From the NCBI GenBank assembly GCA_017455065.1, contig JAFTBU010000062.1:104912-168911 (forward strand): a stretch of 64,000 nt of DNA, in the 5' to 3' direction. This stretch comes from Bacteroidales bacterium. Lineage in GTDB: Bacteria; Bacteroidota; Bacteroidia; Bacteroidales; UBA932. The position numbers were made by a program, and so were the translations under genes. Positions 8,991 through 15,777 of this stretch are shown one piece after another; positions within the stretch are counted from its first letter, which is position 1; every line of letters starts with the position of its first letter. The notes below the pieces were generated by a model. It made no database searches. It was not told the origin of the DNA and worked only from the letters and a program-made list of their open reading frames with translations.

Positions 8991-9971
8991 ATGAAAAGGT
9001 TAAGTTTGATTCTCGCAGCTGTGTTGCTGCTCGCAGGATGCAAAGGTTCACGCACCCTGCTGCCCAATGTCAGCGGCAAAGCCGGAGAAGTGATCGTAGT
9101 GCTCGACAAGGCCAACTGGGAAGGTGACCTGGGCAACGACGTGCGCGAGCTGCTCGCCTCCGACTGCCCCTATCTGCCCCAGAAGGAGCCTCTCTACAAC
9201 CTGGTGAACGTGATTCCCTCGGGATTCACCGATCTTTTCAGGGTACACCGCAACATATTCATTTTCAACATCGACCCCCAGCTGACCTCGACCGGCATGA
9301 ACTACCAGTCCGATGTGTGGTCCAGCCCGCAGTGCGTGGTCCAGCTCAGCGCCAGGGACGCCGCCGAGGCTGACAGTCTCCTGATGATGAACAAAGCCAA
9401 CATCATGAGCGTGATCGAGCAGGCTGAGAGGGACAGGATCATCCGCAATTCCATACTTTACGAAGAGGCCGGCCTCGCCCCCCAGGTGAAGGAGATCTTC
9501 GGCGGCTCGCCGCACTTCCCTTCCGGCTACAAGCTCCGCAAGAAGACTTCCGACTTCGTCTGGATAGCTGATGTCAAGCAGTACATCACCCAGGGCATAC
9601 TCATCTACAAGTATCCCGTGGACAGCAAGGATCCCCTGTCGCTGCAGGAGATCATCTCCCACCGCAATTCGACTATGATGGTCAATGTCCCGGGCATGTT
9701 CGAAAACACCTACATGACCACGGGCGAATACATGCCGCCCACCGTGGAATACATCAAGTTCCGCGGCCGCGAGTTCGCCCAGACCAGAGGTCTCTGGGAG
9801 GTGGTCAACGACTACATGGGCGGTCCTTTCGTGTCACATTCGTTCTACAGCCCGGACGGCAAGGACATCATCGTGGCAGAGGGATTCGTGTATGCGCCCC
9901 GCTTCGACAAACGCCACTATCTGAGGCAGGTCGAGTCGATTCTGTACTCCTGGGAATGGGCTGAAAAATAA
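8991..9971 (+). CDS. DUF4837 family lipoprotein
   Basis: A 326-residue protein with a lipoprotein signal (LLLAGC, Cys17) and a body resembling the Bacteroidota-specific family DUF4837, which has no established function. It is mixed alpha/beta without recognisable catalytic motifs. It sits last in the M23-dxr-rseP chain, twelve bases after rseP, consistent with an envelope role. There is no hairpin terminator just after it; the tRNA-Glu promoter begins immediately downstream of the stop. Confidence 0.8.
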   Translation: MKRLSLILAAVLLLAGCKGSRTLLPNVSGKAGEVIVVLDKANWEGDLGNDVRELLASDCPYLPQKEPLYNLVNVIPSGFTDLFRVHRNIFIFNIDPQLTSTGMNYQSDVWSSPQCVVQLSARDAAEADSLLMMNKANIMSVIEQAERDRIIRNSILYEEAGLAPQVKEIFGGSPHFPSGYKLRKKTSDFVWIADVKQYITQGILIYKYPVDSKDPLSLQEIISHRNSTMMVNVPGMFENTYMTTGEYMPPTVEYIKFRGREFAQTRGLWEVVNDYMGGPFVSHSFYSPDGKDIIVAEGFVYAPRFDKRHYLRQVESILYSWEWAEK

Positions 9972-10003
9972 TTTGTCTTTTCACATTTTATTTTTTACCT
10001 TTG
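9972..10003 (+). promoter_or_regulatory. tRNA-Glu/rpsT promoter (-33 TTTG, -7 TACCTTTG)
   Basis: TTTG at 9972-9975 and TACCTTTG at 9996-10003, 20 bases apart, form a full Bacteroidota sigma-ABfr type promoter. The same -7 sequence followed by CAGTCC recurs before tRNA-His (33330-33337). Confidence 0.8.
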
Positions 10004-10041
10004 CAGTCCCAAAAAAGCGCTTTATGCTTCAGGGGGTAACT

Positions 10042-10116
10042 GGTGGGTTCGTATAACGGCTAGTACTCAAGATTTTCATTCTTGCAATAGGAGTTCGATT
10101 CTCCTACCCACTACCA
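10042..10116 (+). tRNA. tRNA-Glu (anticodon TTC)
   Basis: 75 nucleotides fold as a full cloverleaf: the acceptor stem pairs GGTGGGT with ACCCACT (first pair G-U), the anticodon stem CAAGA/TCTTG holds the loop TTTTCAT with anticodon TTC, and the T arm contains GTTCGATTC. The 3' CCA is encoded. It lies between a strong promoter and rpsT and is probably processed from their joint transcript. Confidence 0.96.
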
Positions 10117-10137
10117 AATATTAAAAAAGATAAAATA

Positions 10138-10392
10138 ATGGCAAACAACGCTTCAGCAGAGAAAGCCAATCGCCAGGGCGAAAGGCGCCGGATGCATAAC
10201 CGTTATTATGCAAGGACGACACGTAACGCTATACGTGACATCCGCAACACCACCGACAAAGAGACAGCAGAGAAGAACGCACCTCAGGTCTATGCAATGA
10301 TCGACAAGCTCGCAAAGATCGGCGTGATTCATAAAAACAAGGCTGCCAACCTCAAGAGCGGTATCCAGGTTTACATCAACAAGCTCTCATAG
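10138..10392 (+). CDS. rpsT: 30S ribosomal protein S20
   Basis: Small basic 84-residue ribosomal protein that binds 16S rRNA. The N-terminal lysine/arginine-rich helix (ANRQGERRRMHNRYYARTTR) and the conserved ending with LAKIGVIHKNKAANLKSGI identify it. It follows tRNA-Glu by 21 AT-rich bases and likely shares its transcript. Its last codons and stop are part of the terminator hairpin at 10381-10404. Confidence 0.96.
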   Translation: MANNASAEKANRQGERRRMHNRYYARTTRNAIRDIRNTTDKETAEKNAPQVYAMIDKLAKIGVIHKNKAANLKSGIQVYINKLS

Positions 10393-10404
10393 GGAGCTTT
10401 TTTT
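10381..10404 (+). terminator. intrinsic terminator overlapping the rpsT stop
   Basis: AAGCTC (10381-10386) pairs with GAGCTT (10394-10399) around a seven-base loop, and seven T follow from 10398. The left arm is rpsT coding sequence. tRNA-Pro starts only three bases after the T run. Confidence 0.75.
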
Positions 10405-10407
10405 ATT

Positions 10408-10481
10408 CGAGAAGTAGCGCAGTTGGCTAGCGCACCACGTTCGGGACGTGGGGGTCGGGCGTTCGAGTCGCCTCTTCTCGA
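10408..10481 (+). tRNA. tRNA-Pro (anticodon CGG)
   Basis: 74 nucleotides to the discriminator A: the acceptor stem CGAGAAG/CTTCTCG, D arm GCGC/GCGC, anticodon stem CCACG/CGTGG with loop TTCGGGA (anticodon CGG) and T arm GGGCG-TTCGAGT-CGCCT all pair. The next bases are CGA, so CCA is not encoded and must be added, unlike the other two tRNAs here. No own promoter is evident between it and the rpsT terminator. Confidence 0.93.
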
Positions 10482-10488
10482 CGAAAGG

Positions 10489-10510
10489 GGGATGATCGAA
10501 AGGTCATCCC
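10489..10510 (+). other. GAAA-tetraloop hairpin between tRNA-Pro and the transporter gene
   Basis: A nine-pair stem (10489-10497 with 10502-10510, one U-G pair) capped by a GAAA tetraloop lies eight bases after tRNA-Pro and 22 before the transporter ATG. It has no T run, so it is more likely an RNA-processing or stability element in the leader than an intrinsic terminator. Confidence 0.6.
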
Positions 10511-10532
10511 TAAAAGTATAAACAGATTCATA

Positions 10533-11987
10533 ATGGCAAACAGTAAATTTTCTGTCAAGTATTGTGTACTCCTGCCCCTCGTGCTGATTGTCACAATATT
10601 TCTGTGGACTGCGCCCTCCAGTATGTTCGGTATCGAAGGTCTTACCGTGACGCAGCAGCGTACGATCGCCATATTCGCCTTCGCAGCTCTCATGTGGATT
10701 TTCGAGATCGTCCCCAACTGGGTCACCTCCCTGCTGGTGATAGTCGTGTCGCTCCTGACCATATCCAACAAGAGCTTCGCGTTCTGCATGAATACCGGTG
10801 ACGACAGCATCTTCATCCCGTTCAAGACCTTGATGGCAGCATTCGCCGATCCCGTCGTGATGCTCTTCCTCGGAGGCTTCGTCCTCGCCATCGTGGCTTC
10901 GAAGTACGCGATGGACGTCACCATGGCCCGCATCCTCCTGGCCCCCTTCGGGAAGAAGCCCAAATTCGTCCTGCTGGGAGTGCTGCTTGTCATTGCCATA
11001 TTCTCGATGTTCATGAGCAATACCGCCACCGCCGCCATGTTCCTCGCATTCCTCGCACCGGTGTTCGCATCGCTGCCCGCCGAGGACAATAAGGGAAAGG
11101 TCGGCATTGCCCTCGCCATCCCCATCGCTGCCAATATCGGCGGCATCGGCACCCCTATCGGCACCCCTCCCAACGCCACCGCGAAGGGTATCCTGGAGAA
11201 CAACGACCTCACCGTCACCTTCGGCGACTGGGCTCTCCGCATGATCCCCTATGTGATCATCATGATACTCCTCGCCTGGGTCCTGCTCATGGTCCTCTAT
11301 CCTTTCAAATCCAAGGAAATCGTCCTCAAGATCAAGAAGAGTGACCAGCCAGTCACCTGGCGCACCTGGGTGGCATGGATCACCTTCGGCCTCACCATCC
11401 TCCTGTGGATGACCGAGCAGTGGACCAAGCTCAACGCCAACATCGTCGCCCTCATTCCCCTCGTGATCTACACCGCCACAGGCGTGTTCACAAAGGAAGA
11501 CATAAAGGAAATCAACTGGAGTGTGCTCTGGCTCGTGGCCGGTGGCTTCGCCCTCGGTTACGCCCTGGAAGGCACCGGACTCGCAAGGGCCCTCGTGACC
11601 TCGATTGACTTCGGCTCCATGAGCATCATCGTGGTCTTCGTCATCGCAGGTCTCATCTGCTACTTCCTCAGCAACTTCATCAGCAACTCCGCCACCGCAG
11701 CCCTGCTCATCCCCATCATGGTCGCCATGGGCAAAGGTCTGCTCGCCAGTGACAATGCAGCAGCATTCACCGCATGGGGAGGACAGCACGCATTGGCCAT
11801 CTTCGTCGCCACCTGCGCTTCCCTCGCAATGCTCCTGCCCATCTCCACCCCTCCGAATGCCATCGCTTCTTCGACCGGTCTCGTGGAGACCAAGGACATG
11901 ACCAAGGTCGGCCTGATCATCGGCATATTCGGTATGGTGCTCGCATTCTTCTGGATCACCAAACTGTTCCCCTTCGCACAGGTTTAA
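10533..11987 (+). CDS. DASS/SLC13 family sodium-coupled anion transporter
   Basis: Inner-membrane symporter of 484 residues with about 11-12 hydrophobic segments. The two inverted repeats each carry the family signature: SNTATAA with GTPIGTPPNATAKG in the first half, and SNSATAA with STPPNAIASS in the second; these build the sodium and substrate sites of the divalent anion:sodium symporter (DASS) family. Likely substrates are C4-dicarboxylates, citrate or sulfate; sequence does not decide. A beta-barrel porin gene follows after twelve bases, so the pair probably forms an anion uptake route. The leader contains a GAAA-tetraloop hairpin. Confidence 0.93.
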   Translation: MANSKFSVKYCVLLPLVLIVTIFLWTAPSSMFGIEGLTVTQQRTIAIFAFAALMWIFEIVPNWVTSLLVIVVSLLTISNKSFAFCMNTGDDSIFIPFKTLMAAFADPVVMLFLGGFVLAIVASKYAMDVTMARILLAPFGKKPKFVLLGVLLVIAIFSMFMSNTATAAMFLAFLAPVFASLPAEDNKGKVGIALAIPIAANIGGIGTPIGTPPNATAKGILENNDLTVTFGDWALRMIPYVIIMILLAWVLLMVLYPFKSKEIVLKIKKSDQPVTWRTWVAWITFGLTILLWMTEQWTKLNANIVALIPLVIYTATGVFTKEDIKEINWSVLWLVAGGFALGYALEGTGLARALVTSIDFGSMSIIVVFVIAGLICYFLSNFISNSATAALLIPIMVAMGKGLLASDNAAAFTAWGGQHALAIFVATCASLAMLLPISTPPNAIASSTGLVETKDMTKVGLIIGIFGMVLAFFWITKLFPFAQV

Positions 11988-11999
11988 CACATTTCACAT

Positions 12000-13034
12000 A
12001 TGAAAAAACTGTTCATTCTCATCATAGCCTGCCTCGGCCTCTGCACCTTGGCTTCAGCACAGGAAACTCCTGAATATGGCTACAAGCAGACAGGTTTCAT
12101 GAGCGTCCCCAAGTTCGGCGGTTTCGTCATCGGTTCCTACAAGTACAGCGACAAGGCCGGTGCCAATTCCGGCGACGGATTCAACTGCAGGCTCATCCGT
12201 ATCTATGTGGACGGTACCATCTTCAATGATTTCAAGTACCGCATCCAGTTCCAGGGCAACGGCACCAATCCCCATGTGAAGGACTTCTACCTCGAGTGGG
12301 CGAAATTCAGCGAGTTCTCCGTCAGGGTCGGCCAGTTCAAGAGGGCTTTCACCTTCGAGAACCCCATGAATCCCTGGGATGTGGGAGTGGGCGACTATTC
12401 CCTGATGGTCCAGAAATTCGCCGGAATGGGTGACCGTCTGGGCGAAGCCAATATGGGCGGCCGTGACCAGGGTATCCAGTTCCAGGGCGACCTCGTGCCC
12501 GTCGGAGACGACCAGCACAGGCTCCTGCACTATCAGCTGGGTGTCTACAACGGCCAGGGTATCAATGCCAAGGATGCCAACCCCACCAAGGATATCATCG
12601 GAACCATCCAGGTCCAGCCTATCAAGGACCTCTATGTCGGTGTGTTCGGATGGAAGGGTACCTGGAACAACGGTACCACGGATCTCAAGCGCGAAAGGGT
12701 GAGTGCCGGTGTCAAGTTTGACCGCAACAACTGGACTTTCCGCAGCGAGTACAGCACCACAGTGGGCGGCGAAAGGGAGCAGAGCGGCGCAGCCGATGCT
12801 TTCTACGTGACCCTGGGTGTCCCCGTACGCGACTGGCTGAAGTGCTATGTCAAGTGGGATGAGTTCCGTCCCAATGCAAGCGCAGCCACTTCGCACGACC
12901 TCTACTCCGCAGCCCTCAACTTCCGCCTCCACAAGAACCTCAACTTCCAGCTGGAGTACCGCCACCACGAGGACCGCGCCCTCGGCACCCCCAGTTACAA
13001 CGAATTCTGGATCCAGACCTACTTCCGCTTCTAA
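12000..13034 (+). CDS. outer-membrane porin, phosphate-selective (OprP/OprO)-like
   Basis: A 344-residue protein with a clear signal peptide (cleavage after CTLASAQ) and many short amphipathic strands alternating with aromatic residues; the C-terminus ends in WIQTYFRF, a typical outer-membrane barrel terminal phenylalanine. It resembles the Bacteroidota group of phosphate-selective porin O and P proteins. It lies twelve bases after the DASS transporter and is followed by two hairpins, so the two genes are probably one operon supplying anions across both membranes. Substrate selectivity is inferred only from the family name and the neighbour. Confidence 0.85.
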   Translation: MKKLFILIIACLGLCTLASAQETPEYGYKQTGFMSVPKFGGFVIGSYKYSDKAGANSGDGFNCRLIRIYVDGTIFNDFKYRIQFQGNGTNPHVKDFYLEWAKFSEFSVRVGQFKRAFTFENPMNPWDVGVGDYSLMVQKFAGMGDRLGEANMGGRDQGIQFQGDLVPVGDDQHRLLHYQLGVYNGQGINAKDANPTKDIIGTIQVQPIKDLYVGVFGWKGTWNNGTTDLKRERVSAGVKFDRNNWTFRSEYSTTVGGEREQSGAADAFYVTLGVPVRDWLKCYVKWDEFRPNASAATSHDLYSAALNFRLHKNLNFQLEYRHHEDRALGTPSYNEFWIQTYFRF

Positions 13035-13046
13035 GCTGAAACATAA

Positions 13047-13063
13047 GACCTTTCGGAAAGGTC
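13047..13063 (+). terminator. first hairpin after porin gene
   Basis: GACCTTT pairs perfectly with AAAGGTC around a CGG triloop, 13 bases after the porin stop. It lacks a T run and may protect the 3' end or act with the next hairpin. Confidence 0.45.
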
Positions 13064-13075
13064 AGCACGATACAG

Positions 13076-13108
13076 AGACAGGCATCCCGCTCGGGGTGCC
13101 TGTCTTGT
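13076..13108 (+). terminator. second hairpin, probable porin operon terminator
   Basis: A stem of 13 pairs (13076-13088 with 13093-13105, one G-U) with a GCTC loop is followed by TTGT. The stem is strong but the T tract is poor. Confidence 0.55.
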
Positions 13109-13154
13109 ATCTGCTCCCCGCCGCAGCCTCAAAGCTGCGCTCCCGAAAGCCTCC

Positions 13155-13287
13155 GCCGTTGCCGGGGCAGCTCGGGGCCGGGGAGCGTCTCGCTGCGCTC
13201 GACCCCACCGTTCGCTCCGCTCACGGTCCTCCCTCTTACGTTGCCGAGGGTGGCACGGGTCCCGGCCCCGACGGCCCCGGCAACGGC
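13155..13287. repeat. 133-bp GC-rich inverted-repeat element (REP/MITE-like)
   Basis: The ends are a perfect 14-bp inverted repeat, GCCGTTGCCGGGGC (13155-13168) and its complement (13274-13287). A second inverted pair lies just inside, TCGGGGCCGGGGA (13172-13184) against TCCCGGCCCCGA (13260-13271), giving imperfect terminal repeats of about 28-30 bases. The middle contains a 47-bp core (13163-13209) shared with the intergenic region at 33656-33702. No coding sequence is evident. It resembles repetitive extragenic palindromes or a miniature inverted-repeat element. Confidence 0.65.
13163..13209 (+). repeat. dispersed 47-bp intergenic repeat, copy 1
   Basis: 45 of 47 bases match the reverse complement of 33656-33702. 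The differences are C for A at 13179 and G for C at 13185. The shared segment begins CGGGGCAGCTCGGGG and ends GCTCGACCCCACC. Confidence 0.85.
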
Positions 13288-13329
13288 AGATTCCCTGCGG
13301 CGGCGGGAGAACCGCCGCGGGGGGAGGAC

Positions 13330-13356
13330 AAAAAAGGCGGCCCGGGATGGGCCGCC
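13330..13356 (-). terminator. gdhA terminator (possibly bidirectional)
   Basis: GGCGGCCC (13336-13343) pairs with GGGCCGCC (13349-13356). Read leftward it is followed by six T (13335-13330), giving a textbook terminator 24 bases after the gdhA stop. Read rightward it is followed by TTTGTATT, so it may also stop transcription from the porin side. Confidence 0.8.
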
Positions 13357-13380
13357 TTTGTATTAATGTGCCGGGAGGGG

Positions 13381-14724
13381 CTACACGATACCCTGCTCGA
13401 GCATGGCGGTGGCGACTTTCATGAAGCCGGCGATGTTTGCGCCCTTGACATAATCGACACTGCCGTCAGGCTGGGTGCCGTACTTGACGCACTGCGCATG
13501 GATGGACTCCATGATGAAATGCAGCTTCTCATCGACCTCCTTGCCGCTCCAGCTGATATGCTCCGCATTCTGGGTCATCTCCAGACCGGAAGTGGCCACG
13601 CCACCTGCGTTGACAGCCTTGCCGGGGGCGAAATACACCCCGTTGTGCTGGAAATAGTGGATGGCCTCGGGCTGGCAGCCCATGTTGGACACCTCGCAGC
13701 AGCACCAGGTACCATTGGCCTTGAGCTCCTTGGCATCAGCCTCGGAAAGCTCATTCTGGAAAGCGCAAGGCAGTGCGATGTCGCACTTCACGCTCCACGC
13801 CTTCTTGCCGGCGGTGAACTTGGCCTGTCCGGGGAACTTGTCAGCCATATCCTGGACCTTGTCCCTGTTGGAAAGACGCATCACAGGCATGTAATCGATC
13901 ATTTCGGCAGTGATGCCGTCCGGGATCTCGCAGACACCGTCAGGACCCGAGATAGCCACGACCTTGGCTCCGAGCTCGACAGCCTTCTTGCAGGCACCCC
14001 AGGCCACATTGCCGAAACCGCTGATGGCGATACGCTTACCGGCTATATCCTGGCCGTGCTTGTGGAGCAGCTGCTGGGTGAAATAGAGAGCGCCGAAACC
14101 GGTGGCCTCGGGACGGAGGATGGAACCTCCCCAGGTGGCACCCTTGCCGGTGAGCACTCCGGTATTGTATTCACGTGCGAGCTTCTTGTACATGCCGTAC
14201 ATATAGCCGATCTCACGGCCGCCCACGCCTACATCTCCTGCAGGGATATCCTGGTCGGGGCCTATGCACTGCCACAGCTCATACATGAAAGCCTGGCAGA
14301 AACGCATGATCTCGCCGTCTGACTTGCCCTTGGGATCGAAATCCGAGCCGCCCTTGGCGCCGCCCATAGGCAGGGTGGTGAGAGCATTCTTGAAAGTCTG
14401 CTCGAAACCGAGGAACTTCAGCATGGAAGGGGTCACTGCCCTGTGGAAACGCAGACCTCCCTTGTAGGGACCGATGGCGCTGTTGAACTGTACTCGGTAG
14501 CCCAGGTTCGTCTGCACCTCTCCCCTGTCGTCAACCCATGTGACGCGGAAGGTGAAGATACGGTCGGGCTCGACCATCCTTTCGACTATCTTGGCATTCT
14601 CGAACTCGGGATGCTGGTTGTAAATCTCCTCGATGGATTCAAGAACCTCCTGTACCGCCTGGAGATATTCATTCTCACCGGGGTACTTGGCCTGGAGACG
14701 GGCCATGATGTCTTTGGTCTTCAT
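13381..14724 (-). CDS. gdhA: glutamate dehydrogenase, hexameric NAD(P)-dependent
   Basis: Catalyses reversible reductive amination of 2-oxoglutarate with ammonia to glutamate, the main ammonia entry route in many Bacteroidales. The 447 residues match the hexameric class I enzyme: the catalytic lysine lies in PMGGAKGGSDFDP (K124), substrate-binding GPYKGGLRFH precedes it, and the dinucleotide-binding GFGNVAWG lies in the second half. It lies 30 bases downstream of korB with no visible promoter between, so 2-oxoglutarate synthesis and its amination may be co-expressed. Cofactor preference is not certain by eye. Confidence 0.96.
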   Translation of the reverse strand: MKTKDIMARLQAKYPGENEYLQAVQEVLESIEEIYNQHPEFENAKIVERMVEPDRIFTFRVTWVDDRGEVQTNLGYRVQFNSAIGPYKGGLRFHRAVTPSMLKFLGFEQTFKNALTTLPMGGAKGGSDFDPKGKSDGEIMRFCQAFMYELWQCIGPDQDIPAGDVGVGGREIGYMYGMYKKLAREYNTGVLTGKGATWGGSILRPEATGFGALYFTQQLLHKHGQDIAGKRIAISGFGNVAWGACKKAVELGAKVVAISGPDGVCEIPDGITAEMIDYMPVMRLSNRDKVQDMADKFPGQAKFTAGKKAWSVKCDIALPCAFQNELSEADAKELKANGTWCCCEVSNMGCQPEAIHYFQHNGVYFAPGKAVNAGGVATSGLEMTQNAEHISWSGKEVDEKLHFIMESIHAQCVKYGTQPDGSVDYVKGANIAGFMKVATAMLEQGIV

Positions 14725-14754
14725 AGAGTGTTATGAATGTGATTCAAATGTGGT

Positions 14755-15774
14755 TCATTCTACCTCCCAGGTGGAACCGCTGCGGAGCAGCTCGTCCACA
14801 CTGTGGATCTTGGACTTGGCGGTGACTTCCTTGACCTGGTCGCGGACACCGTCGTCGTAGGTGATGTCCTTGACGTCACGGATGACGCCCAGGGCGACGG
14901 GGTACTGGGGACCCTTCATGTCGGCAAGGGCCATCTGGAGGCCGATGTTGTCGGCATGGGAATCATGCACCAGGATGTCCTCCTCGGTGTATCCACCCTC
15001 GCCTATGTGCACGGCACGGAGCTTCCTGCCGTCATAGACGAGACCCTTGTCGCGGTCCTTGCCGAAGATCATCTTCTCTCCCTGACGGAGGACGATGGTA
15101 TGGTCGGCGCGGACGGCGGGGTCGGAAAGGTCCTTGTGGGCACCGTCGTTGAATATCACGCAGTTGGTGAGGAACTCCATGACCGAGCAGCCGTCGTGCA
15201 GGGCGGCGGCGGTCATGATCTCCTCATTGAGGGCAAGCTCGACGTCCAGGCTCCTCGCGAAGAAGGTACCCTTGGCACCGAGCACCAGGGATCCGGGATT
15301 GAACGGATGCTCCACGGTGCCGTACGGGGAGGTCTTGGTGATGGCTCCGAGCTTGGAAGTCGGAGAATACTGCCCCTTGGTCAGACCGTAGATCTGATTG
15401 TTGAAGAGCATGATATTGATGTCGATATTGCGCCTGATGGCGTGGATGAAATGGTTTCCGCCGATTGCGAGGGCGTCGCCGTCACCGCAGGCCTGCCACA
15501 CGGTCAGCCAGGGATTGGCCACCTTGATACCGGTGGAAATGGCCGTGGCACGTCCGTGGATGCTGTGGAAACCGAAAGTATCCATATAATAAGGGAGACG
15601 TGAGGAGCATCCGATGCCGGACACCACCACGTAACGTTCCTTCTCGTAATTGAGGGCCTGGCTCACCTTGGGGAGAGCCCTCTGGAGCGAAGCGAGCACT
15701 GCATGGTCACCGCATCCGGGGCACCAGCGCACTTCCTGGTCGCTCTTGAAATCCTTGAAAGTAAGATTTGCCAT
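14755..15774 (-). CDS. korB: 2-oxoglutarate:ferredoxin oxidoreductase, beta subunit
   Basis: Thiamine diphosphate-binding beta subunit (339 residues) of a 2-oxoacid:ferredoxin oxidoreductase. The N-terminal WCPGCGDH (17-24) and Cys56 supply conserved cysteines; the ThDP/magnesium motif is GDGDALAIGGNHF (97-109) followed by NNQIYGLTKGQ (125-135). These are the usual features of KorB/OorB proteins. It lies three bases after korA, and gdhA follows. The complex either oxidises 2-oxoglutarate to succinyl-CoA or runs in reverse to make it with reduced ferredoxin. No delta (ferredoxin-like) subunit gene is present here. Confidence 0.93.
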   Translation of the reverse strand: MANLTFKDFKSDQEVRWCPGCGDHAVLASLQRALPKVSQALNYEKERYVVVSGIGCSSRLPYYMDTFGFHSIHGRATAISTGIKVANPWLTVWQACGDGDALAIGGNHFIHAIRRNIDINIMLFNNQIYGLTKGQYSPTSKLGAITKTSPYGTVEHPFNPGSLVLGAKGTFFARSLDVELALNEEIMTAAALHDGCSVMEFLTNCVIFNDGAHKDLSDPAVRADHTIVLRQGEKMIFGKDRDKGLVYDGRKLRAVHIGEGGYTEEDILVHDSHADNIGLQMALADMKGPQYPVALGVIRDVKDITYDDGVRDQVKEVTAKSKIHSVDELLRSGSTWEVE

Positions 15775-15777
15775 AGC

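Larger units (their letters stand above)
13035..13380. other. 346-base GC-rich noncoding stretch between porin and gdhA
   Basis: No gene is supported here. It holds, left to right: two tandem hairpins after the porin (13047-13063 and 13076-13105), a small GCAGC/GCTGC hairpin (13123-13138), a 133-bp inverted-repeat element (13155-13287), a GCGGCGG/CCGCCGC hairpin (13297-13318) and the bidirectional gdhA terminator (13336-13356). A long open frame running through it is a composition artefact. Confidence 0.8.

Noticed and set aside
10371-11990. A 539-codon open frame antisense to the transporter gene, with similar long frames antisense to ftsI (39081-40907), murE and the phosphohexomutase.
   Set aside because: They are GC-driven mirror frames of well-conserved genes, lack recognisable domains and have repetitive His/Gly/Glu composition.
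12847-14322. A 491-codon rightward open frame spanning the porin end, the GC-rich gap and gdhA.
   Set aside because: It runs through terminators and the inverted-repeat element and antisense through gdhA; no domain is recognisable.
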